A DNA stretch of 64,000 bases from Rhizobium sp. P40RR-XXII (GTDB lineage Bacteria; Pseudomonadota; Alphaproteobacteria; Rhizobiales; Rhizobiaceae): positions 186,001 through 250,000 of the forward strand of contig NZ_JABAII010000006.1 in assembly GCF_012641405.1 (NCBI RefSeq), in the 5' to 3' direction. Below the pieces are notes generated by a model that was given only the letters and a program-made list of their open reading frames with translations, did no database searches and was not told where the DNA came from. Shown here piece by piece: positions 57,988 through 64,000 of this stretch. The translations under genes were made by a program, and so were the position numbers. The first letter of the stretch is position 1. Each line of letters begins with the position of its first letter.

Positions 57988-58071
57988 GAAAATTTTGCGC
58001 TCTTGTCTCCTCAGCCAAGAAATGGCATAAAGTTAACGGTAACGCAACGCTCACTTGAGCAAATTTTCGCG
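57988..58071. promoter_or_regulatory. Candidate LacI-type operators between sulfatase 1 and the regulator
   Basis: Two near-copies of GCAAA(A)TTTTC in opposite orientation (57988-58000 and 58057-58071) flank an inverted repeat GTTA-ACGG-TAAC (58032-58043). The arrangement fits autoregulation and control of the divergent sulfatase operon by the LacI-family protein. Binding not shown. Confidence 0.4.
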
Positions 58072-58078
58072 AGGTTGG

Positions 58079-59125
58079 ATGAGTTCTGGGGCGGAGCCGA
58101 GAGAACAGGGAGGAACGCCGACCTTGGCGTCGATCGCCGCCAAGGTCGGCGTTTCGATCAATACGGTATCGCGGGCGCTACGCGCGCCCAAGACGGTGCG
58201 ACCGGAGCTGCGACGGCAGATTGCCGAGGCCATGGACGAGCTGAATTACGTGCCGAACCGGCTCGCCGGCGGTCTATCGGGAACGAGATCCGATATCGTC
58301 GGCGTCGTGGTGACATCCCTTTATTATTCGGAATTTGCCTCCATCATCGACACCCTGCAATCGGCTTTGCTGAAGGATAATCTTCAGGTCATGCTTGCGA
58401 ACACGCGCTACGATCCCGATCAGGAGATAACACTCGTCCGCTCGATCCTCAGTTGGCGCCCCGCGGCCGTTGCCATTATCGGCGTCGACCATCCGGCAAA
58501 AGTCACCGAACTGCTTAAATCCTCAGGCGTTCCGGTCATCGAGATGTGGGACGTCGGCGGCGGCATCATCGATTCCGCCGTCGGTATGGATCATGAAGGA
58601 GCCGGCAAAGCGCAGGCGCAGCACATAATCGCATGCGGCTACCGACATCTCGCCTTTCTCGGCAGCATGCGGGAAAACGATATGCGCGCAAGGAAACGTG
58701 CCCGCGGCGCGGCAAGCGCCATTGCCGCCGCCGGCCTGCCGGATCTCGTCCATGCCGTCCGCCAGGAAGGCGGCCGGCCGGCACTCGGCGAAGAGTTGGT
58801 CCATGAACTGCTCGATCATCATCCGCAGATTGACGGGATCATCTGCAATAGCGACGTCGTCGCCTTCGGTGTCCTGAAGGCGCTGCATCAACTCGGCAGG
58901 AAAGTACCCGACGACATCGGCGTCATCGGCTTCGGCGACAGCGAGGCGGCAAACTACGTCACCCCATCGCTCAGCACCATCAGGCCCGACCGTCATCGGA
59001 TCGGCGAGCTGACGGCGGAACTCATCGTCGCGCGGATCAATGGCGAAGAGCCGAGAACGGATGTGGTCGATTGGGAGCTGATCGCGCGTAACAGCACCCG
59101 CCCTAGCCGCTCCCCAACTCGTTGA
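58079..59125 (+). CDS. LacI-family transcriptional regulator
   Basis: 348 residues: LacI helix-turn-helix (about 14-33, TLASIAAKVGVSINTVSRAL), hinge helix (PNRLAGGLSG) and a periplasmic-binding-like effector domain (about 65-335, DIVGVVVTSLYYSEFASII ... GVIGFGDSEAANYVTPSLSTI). The ATG at 58079 has GAGG 5 nt upstream. It is divergent from sulfatase 1 and 12 bp ahead of sulfatase 2, so it likely controls both sulfatases and the transporter. The inducer may be a sulfated sugar, since LacI-family effectors are usually sugars. Confidence 0.92.
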   Translation: MSSGAEPREQGGTPTLASIAAKVGVSINTVSRALRAPKTVRPELRRQIAEAMDELNYVPNRLAGGLSGTRSDIVGVVVTSLYYSEFASIIDTLQSALLKDNLQVMLANTRYDPDQEITLVRSILSWRPAAVAIIGVDHPAKVTELLKSSGVPVIEMWDVGGGIIDSAVGMDHEGAGKAQAQHIIACGYRHLAFLGSMRENDMRARKRARGAASAIAAAGLPDLVHAVRQEGGRPALGEELVHELLDHHPQIDGIICNSDVVAFGVLKALHQLGRKVPDDIGVIGFGDSEAANYVTPSLSTIRPDRHRIGELTAELIVARINGEEPRTDVVDWELIARNSTRPSRSPTR

Positions 59126-59137
59126 ATGGAGATTGAC

Positions 59138-60607
59138 GTGACCGAAGCAAGGCAGAGGCCCAACATCGTCTTCATCATGACCGACCAGCAGCGTTTCGAT
59201 ACGATCGCCGCTGCCGGTTTCGACTACATGATCACACCCAACTTCGACCGCTTGGTACGGGAAGGCACATGCTTCAGCCACATGTACGTGACATCCCCCT
59301 CCTGCGCTCCCTCCCGGGCGAGCCTGTTTACCGGGCTTTATCCGCATACCAACGGCGTCTTCCGCAACGACGAGCGCTGGACGCATAGTTGGGTGCGCCG
59401 CCTGGCGGATGCCGGCTATCGCTGCGTCAATGTCGGCAAGATGCACACCTCGCCCTTCGAGGATTCCTTCGGCTTTCACGAAAGACATGTCGTCGAAAAC
59501 AAGGACCGAGCGACCGAGCGCCTCCCCTTCTATCTCGACAACTGGGACAAAGCCTTCTGGAACAGGGGCATCGAAAAGCCGAGCCGTGTCACGTACCGGC
59601 GACGGGAGGATTATCGCGAACGACTTGGCGCCTTCGTCTGGGATCTACCCGAAGACCTGCATTCGGACAATTTCGTTCCTGAATTCGCCGCCATGTGGCT
59701 TGATCGCTATCAGGGCCAAGAACCATTCTTCCTGCAGATCGGCATTCCCGGCCCGCATCCGCCCTACGATCCGACGCAAGCCTATATCGATCAATACAAG
59801 GATCGCGATCTGCCGGAAGCGATCCGTGATCAGGCGGCAATGGACGGGCAGCCGTCGGCGCTCAGGAAGCTTCGAGAACAACATCTCAGCATCGATCATG
59901 ATGCCGTCGTCCATCTCGAAAACCCGACACCCGAGCAATTGCGCCGCCAGCGGGAGCATTACTTCGCCAATGTTTCGATGATCGACACGCAGATCGGCAA
60001 GCTCATGGAGGCGCTGGAGCGCCGCGGCGTTCTCGACGATACCATCATCATCTTCACGTCAGACCATGGCGATTGCCTCAACGATCACGGCCATAGCCAG
60101 AAATGGACGATGTATGAGCCGAGCGTGCGCGTCCCGGCGATCGTATGGTCGCCGGGACGCGTCGAGTGCGGGAAGCTTGTCGGCGATCTCGTATCGCTCT
60201 TCGATTTCGGACCGACGATCCTGGAGATGGCCGGGCTCGACGTGCCGAAATGGATGGAGGCACGTTCGCTTTGCCCTTACCTCATAGGCACAAAGGTCAC
60301 CCCTCGCGAATTCGTCTTCTCCGAACATGCGGGCGACCGTATTCTGAGCGGCACCGAATTCATGACGATGATCCGCGATCGCCAGTTCAAACTGGTCCAT
60401 TTCGTCGAGAGCGACGTAGGACAGCTTTTCGATCTCCTTGCCGACCCGCAGGAGATCAACGATCTGTGGGGTGATCCGGATCATCAGGAAGTCAAACGCC
60501 GCCTGATCAACGAGATCCTGAAATGGCGCATCCGCAGCGATCTGAAGACACAAGGCTGGACCGAAGCGATCATGAAGGAGGCAGGAGGCCAGAGCCCGGC
60601 GGAATAG
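59138..60607 (+). CDS. Cys-type sulfatase 2
   Basis: 489 residues, close paralogue of sulfatase 1. Metal site in NIVFIMTDQQRFD; formylglycine motif C56-A-P-S-R (VTSPSCAPSRASLFTGLYPH); later FTSDHGDCLNDHGHSQKW. No signal peptide. I prefer the GTG at 59138 (GGAG 6 nt upstream) over the ATG at 59126, which directly abuts the lacI stop and has no ribosome-binding site. Probably co-transcribed with the regulator. Having two related sulfatases suggests two related sulfated substrates or two bonds of one molecule. Confidence 0.92.
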   Translation: MTEARQRPNIVFIMTDQQRFDTIAAAGFDYMITPNFDRLVREGTCFSHMYVTSPSCAPSRASLFTGLYPHTNGVFRNDERWTHSWVRRLADAGYRCVNVGKMHTSPFEDSFGFHERHVVENKDRATERLPFYLDNWDKAFWNRGIEKPSRVTYRRREDYRERLGAFVWDLPEDLHSDNFVPEFAAMWLDRYQGQEPFFLQIGIPGPHPPYDPTQAYIDQYKDRDLPEAIRDQAAMDGQPSALRKLREQHLSIDHDAVVHLENPTPEQLRRQREHYFANVSMIDTQIGKLMEALERRGVLDDTIIIFTSDHGDCLNDHGHSQKWTMYEPSVRVPAIVWSPGRVECGKLVGDLVSLFDFGPTILEMAGLDVPKWMEARSLCPYLIGTKVTPREFVFSEHAGDRILSGTEFMTMIRDRQFKLVHFVESDVGQLFDLLADPQEINDLWGDPDHQEVKRRLINEILKWRIRSDLKTQGWTEAIMKEAGGQSPAE

Positions 60608-60838
60608 GGAAGCAATGCCGGATAGCGCGGTCGAACCGCTTCATTATCAGCACCGCCGTGCCGCCGGTACACTCGGCGTTGGAACAGTGCCCAATCAAGT
60701 CGTCGGAGCGCTCCCGCCGCGAACGGACCCGCTTTGCGCTCATGATTGAGGAGAAGATTTGACATATTTTCCGATGACGTCCGCCACAGCGTCGTTGCTG
60801 GCGAATTCGCCGCGGTTGGCATCAGACAATCCGACGGG

Positions 60839-61582
60839 TTAGGCCTGTTGCGTCGGATAGAGCGTAAGGATGTTGACATTGACCCTGGGCGGCTGCGTGA
60901 CCGCGTAGAGAATGGCATTGGCAACGTCCTCGCTTTCCAGCTGCACCATATCTCCCAGTCTTTGTTCGACGGATTGGCGAACGTCAGCGCGCATATGCGA
61001 TACAAATTCAGTTTTGACGGCGCCGGGCTCAATACAGGTCACGCGAACACCGTCCCTGCCAATTTCGCGCCGAAGCGATTCAGCCATGGCACTCGCCGCA
61101 TGCTTGGTTCCCGAATACACCACGGACGGGTGAATATAGCGGCCCGTGCCGGACGAGACGATGACGATGTGGCCTGCGCCTCGCTCTTTCATCGATGGAA
61201 GCGCAGCGTGGATGGGATAGAGTAACCCCAAAAAATTGACGTCGATCATGCTTCGGTATTCTGCCGTCACTGTATTTTCGAAGGGGGCGGCAACACCAAC
61301 GCCAGCAACACAAAGGAGCATGTCGATCTGCCCGAGATCTTGCAGGACGCGGCGCACCACGCCCGATATCTGCTCCTCGTTTGTCACATCGGCTTCGATC
61401 GCTATCGCTTCGCCGCCGCTTTGGCGGATACGCTCAGCAAGATCGTTCAAGCGCTGCATACGTCTCGCGGTTATCACCACGCGAGCGCCCTCTGCCGCCA
61501 ATACCAATGCCGTGGCTTCGCCGATACCCGACGAGGCTCCGGTCACCAATGCGACTTTTCCGTTCAGCTTGCCTGTCTGCAT
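60839..61582 (-). CDS. SDR oxidoreductase (classical)
   Basis: 247 residues. Cofactor motif TGASSGIGEA; the NNAG position is replaced by LCVAGVG; catalytic Ser in IVSSGTGRY and YSGTK active site. The basic residues ITARRMQRL after strand 2 suggest an NADP preference. Substrate unknown. GGGAGG lies 9 nt before the ATG at 61582; a longer frame to 61654 is rejected. It may belong to the shikimate/quinate module upstream on the same strand, but the 274-bp gap argues for separate control. Confidence 0.85.
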   Translation of the reverse strand: MQTGKLNGKVALVTGASSGIGEATALVLAAEGARVVITARRMQRLNDLAERIRQSGGEAIAIEADVTNEEQISGVVRRVLQDLGQIDMLLCVAGVGVAAPFENTVTAEYRSMIDVNFLGLLYPIHAALPSMKERGAGHIVIVSSGTGRYIHPSVVYSGTKHAASAMAESLRREIGRDGVRVTCIEPGAVKTEFVSHMRADVRQSVEQRLGDMVQLESEDVANAILYAVTQPPRVNVNILTLYPTQQA

Positions 61583-61856
61583 GTTCGTTGGCCTCCCGCC
61601 GGAAAACTGAGGTGAAGAATCCGCGCTTGGTCCGGCGCCACAGTGCACCTTCAAAACTAGAATATGGGCATTTAGATGAGAATGGGGTGTTTACTGAACC
61701 GGACGACGCGCAGTCTTTCTTTGACTCACGCAGACGTCTCCATGCGCTCTTCGTCGATCGTCGTCAGAACCGACATTAATCCCGCGCAGAGACGGCCGGA
61801 TTGATCAGTGATTTTCGGCTTGCCGCATCGACTGCGGAATGTCCCCCGGCCACGCG

Positions 61857-62732
61857 TCAGATCATGGTGCGCAGCGAATTGAAATGCTGCATCATGCGCT
61901 CCGCCGTCGGGTGGATGCCAGTGAACAGTTCGAAAGCCTTCACTGCCTGAAACACCGCCATGCCGCCGCCATCAAGAACGCGGCATCCCTTTTTCTTTGC
62001 AAGCGCCACCAATTCGGTTTCAATCGGGAAATAGACGATCTCGGCGACCCAGAGGCGCTCCGATAGAAGTTGCGCGTCGAGCGGCAGCCCTGGATGGGCG
62101 GCCATGCCGGTCGGCGTTGCGTGAACCAAACCGTCAGCAACATCCAAGGCCGCGGCCAGATCACGACCAACCGAGAAAGTGCAGGCGTCGTGAGCCGGCT
62201 GCAGCTGATCGACGAGTGTCTTTACGCGCAAGGGATCCAGATCGAATATCTCGATCGAACGCGCACCCATCTCTGCCACCGCATGGGCAACGGCAACGCC
62301 GGCGCCGCCAGCGCCCAGTTGCACGACGTGATCGAGCGAAACACCCGCCAATCCACGCCGGAAACTTTCGGCAAATCCCCACCAATCGGTATTGTGGCCG
62401 ATCCTGCGTTTTCCTTGGAAAACGACCGTATTGATAGATCGCAGCGCCTGCGCATCGGGCGACAGCTCGTCCATCAGCGCGACGGCCGCCTGCTTGCAGG
62501 GATGAGTGATGTTGAGACCGGCAAAGCCCTGCGCCTCGGCCTCGTCGACAAGCGCCGGCAGATCCGATACGGAGAGACCACGGACGTCGAGGTCGATGAG
62601 ATCGTAACGATAGGAGAGGCCGCAATGCTCGCCTTCACGCATGTGTAATGCCGGCGTCAGCGAACGACCTATGCCGGCGCCGATCAATCCAACATGAAGC
62701 TGGCGCGGAATAATGGCGGCTTGAGTGTTCAA
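61857..62732 (-). CDS. aroE: Shikimate/quinate dehydrogenase
   Basis: 291-residue AroE-family enzyme. Substrate-site GRSLTPALH, catalytic K80 in NITHPCK and NTD at 114-116 (HNTDWWGF) are present, with the nucleotide-binding QLGAGGAGVAVAHAVAE. The neighbours (TetR regulator, dehydroshikimate dehydratase-like gene) point to catabolic quinate/shikimate oxidation rather than aromatic amino acid synthesis. The start is TTG with GGAGG 5 nt upstream. Confidence 0.88.
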   Translation of the reverse strand: MNTQAAIIPRQLHVGLIGAGIGRSLTPALHMREGEHCGLSYRYDLIDLDVRGLSVSDLPALVDEAEAQGFAGLNITHPCKQAAVALMDELSPDAQALRSINTVVFQGKRRIGHNTDWWGFAESFRRGLAGVSLDHVVQLGAGGAGVAVAHAVAEMGARSIEIFDLDPLRVKTLVDQLQPAHDACTFSVGRDLAAALDVADGLVHATPTGMAAHPGLPLDAQLLSERLWVAEIVYFPIETELVALAKKKGCRVLDGGGMAVFQAVKAFELFTGIHPTAERMMQHFNSLRTMI

Positions 62733-62782
62733 TTTTTCCTCCCGAGCGGCAAATCAAACCCATGCCACAGGCTTGCTTGCAA

Positions 62783-62809
62783 AATGTACGAACTAGTACG
62801 TAAAGTCAA
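62783..62809 (-). promoter_or_regulatory. aroE promoter with embedded TetR-type operator
   Basis: Minus strand -35 TTGACT (62804-62809) and possible -10 TACATT (62783-62788; spacer 15 nt). The spacer is filled by the near-perfect palindrome TACGAACTAGTACGTA (62787-62802, 14 of 16 positions symmetric). A repressor bound here would block RNA polymerase. Confidence 0.6.
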
Positions 62810-62869
62810 TAACAGGCATGCTTTCTCGCTCCGGGAAATCCCCAGCGCAAACCAACGGCTTTATGCGTG

Positions 62870-63541
62870 TCAGGCTAATTCGGAGGAAGGATGTCGCAGA
62901 AACGCAAGAATGGCGTCGACGATCAAGGACTTGTGCCGCTTCTTCAGCTCCTCCGAGGACAAGTCCCGCTCAAAGATCGCTCCGAAGGTGTGGCGATTGG
63001 AAACACGGAAGAAGCACTGGGCGCTGATCATCATATGTAGATCGACCGGATCCACGCGACGCACGAAACTGCCATCGGCATAGCCCCGTTCGAGGATGTC
63101 CGTGATGATATCGATGATTGCGATGTTCATCTGCGACAGGACGACGGAACGCTTCATATGCTCGGCACGATGGATGTTTTCGATGCAGACAAGGCGCACG
63201 AAATCCGGATTCTGATCATCATGATCGAAGGTGCTCGAGATCAGTTGAGCCATCGCCTGAACCGGCGGCATGTTTTCGAGATCGAGCTCGCTCTCAAGTG
63301 TGCGGATCCTCGTATAGGCTTGCTCGAGAACGGCGAGATAGAGCCCTTCCTTGCTGCCGAAATAATAATAGATCATGCGCTTGGAAGTCTTGGTACGCTC
63401 GGCGATCTCGTCGACGCGCGCACCGGAAAAACCGGCTGCGACAAACTCCTCGGTGGCGATCTTCAGAATATTTTCCTTGGTCGCGTCTGGATCATTCTTT
63501 CGCGTCAGACGATCGATCTTGGCCGCTTGCGCTTTCGTCAT
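62870..63541 (-). CDS. TetR-family regulator
   Basis: 223 residues: N-terminal TetR helix-turn-helix (ARVDEIAERTKTSKRMIYYYFGSKEGLYLAV, about 42-72) and a helical C-terminal ligand domain of the TetR_C family. It sits between the aroE gene and the dehydroshikimate dehydratase-like gene on the same strand, with a palindromic operator in the aroE promoter, so it probably represses shikimate/quinate catabolism. ATG at 63541 chosen; a TTG at 63589 has no ribosome-binding site. Confidence 0.88.
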   Translation of the reverse strand: MTKAQAAKIDRLTRKNDPDATKENILKIATEEFVAAGFSGARVDEIAERTKTSKRMIYYYFGSKEGLYLAVLEQAYTRIRTLESELDLENMPPVQAMAQLISSTFDHDDQNPDFVRLVCIENIHRAEHMKRSVVLSQMNIAIIDIITDILERGYADGSFVRRVDPVDLHMMISAQCFFRVSNRHTFGAIFERDLSSEELKKRHKSLIVDAILAFLRHPSSELA

Positions 63542-63624
63542 GCCCTGCCCGTCTTCCTGGGTCTGTCCCTGCCCATCATTGACGATCAAAGCTTTAACAC
63601 AGGCTTTACGCGAATGGGGAGAGC

Positions 63625-64000
63625 CTAAAGTTTCGGCAGACCAATCGGCCGCAGGTGACGCCTCAGCGCGGCTATGCGAAAGATGGCATTCGCCGCGCCA
63701 TATCCACGATAGCCGCTGCGCTGAACAATCTCGAAGAAGAAGCCTTCGCCGTAGGTCGGGCTGTAGAGCTGGAAATATTCACCGTGATCGTCGCGATCGT
63801 AGAGGATATTGTGCGCCTTCAGCCGATCGGTGAAAACCAGATCCAAGCCGAACCTCGCCTCCAGATCGTCGTAATAGTTGGGCGAGATCATCAAGGTGGC
63901 AAAGCCGTTTTCCGACAGGGCTGCCGCTGCCGCGAAGATGTTATCGGTCGCAAAAGCTAGATGCTGAATGCCGGAACCGAATGTCTCGGCGATAAAGTGC
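63625..64000 (-). CDS. Dehydroshikimate dehydratase/HPPD-like dioxygenase, truncated by window end
   Basis: Only the last 124 codons are visible; the frame is open to base 64000, so the N-terminus lies beyond the window. The fragment matches the C-terminal VOC/HPPD-like domain of bifunctional 3-dehydroshikimate dehydratases (QuiC/AsbF-fused type): iron-site GSGIQHLAFATDNIF and GEGFFFEIVQRSGYRGYG. With AroE and TetR next to it, it probably makes protocatechuate from dehydroshikimate. A plain 4-hydroxyphenylpyruvate dioxygenase cannot be excluded from this fragment. Confidence 0.8.
   Translation of the reverse strand, partial: HFIAETFGSGIQHLAFATDNIFAAAAALSENGFATLMISPNYYDDLEARFGLDLVFTDRLKAHNILYDRDDHGEYFQLYSPTYGEGFFFEIVQRSGYRGYGAANAIFRIAALRRHLRPIGLPKL

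Overview
The window is a GC-rich stretch of about 64 kb from an alphaproteobacterium, most likely a rhizobial member of the Rhizobiales (Rhizobium/Sinorhizobium/Agrobacterium type). This is inferred from codon use, the peptide and sulfonate ABC operons, the HWE-type histidine kinase, and many upstream copies of the alphaproteobacterial general-stress (EcfG/RpoE2-type) promoter GGAAC-N16/17-NGTT. I found no rRNA, tRNA, CRISPR array or insertion sequence. Replicon type cannot be decided.

Layout. 1-1036: the end of an NmrA-like gene and a small gene. 1640-8344: a leftward operon of an M81 (MlrC-like) metallopeptidase and a complete dipeptide-type ABC transporter. 8831-11155: a secreted small protein, a sorbosone-dehydrogenase-like lipoprotein and a DUF2231 membrane protein. 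11358-18462: stress genes (three tiny proteins, two SDRs, a DUF296 protein, a large-subunit catalase, a PoxB-like ThDP enzyme). 18566-30367: one long leftward operon for Alternative Complex III (actABCDEF), a conserved 132-residue protein, a SCO copper chaperone and an A2-type caa3 oxidase. 30567-51700: a dense stress island (topoisomerase IB, four-helix copper protein, trehalose synthase, small alarmone hydrolase, PAS-HWE kinase, DUF892, KGG, DUF1328 and DUF3175 proteins, PaoABC-like aldehyde oxidoreductase, CYTH-CHAD protein, FdhF/YdeP-like molybdoenzyme, MFS exporter). 51700-52629: a quinone oxidoreductase. 52905-60607: an organosulfate module (two sulfatases, formylglycine-generating enzyme, SsuABC-like transporter, LacI regulator). 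60839-64000: an SDR, shikimate/quinate dehydrogenase, a TetR regulator and a truncated dehydroshikimate dehydratase/HPPD-like gene.

How it fits together. About 16 promoter-like sites sit just upstream of genes between 12 and 51 kb and point into them. This suggests that catalase, ThDP enzyme, topoisomerase IB, copper protein, the aldehyde and formate-type molybdoenzymes and many tiny proteins form one general-stress regulon. The best-matching site lies in front of actA, so the ACIII-caa3 respiratory branch may itself be stress-induced. The PoxB-like enzyme next to it could supply quinol. The window also has an HWE-family kinase (a family that feeds the PhyR-NepR-EcfG pathway) and a small (p)ppGpp-hydrolase-like protein.

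The right end holds two catabolic modules: scavenging of sulfate esters or sulfonates, with a dedicated sulfatase-maturing enzyme, and degradation of quinate/shikimate towards protocatechuate, with a near-perfect TetR-type operator inside the aroE promoter. All functional calls come from reading motifs; no database search was run.
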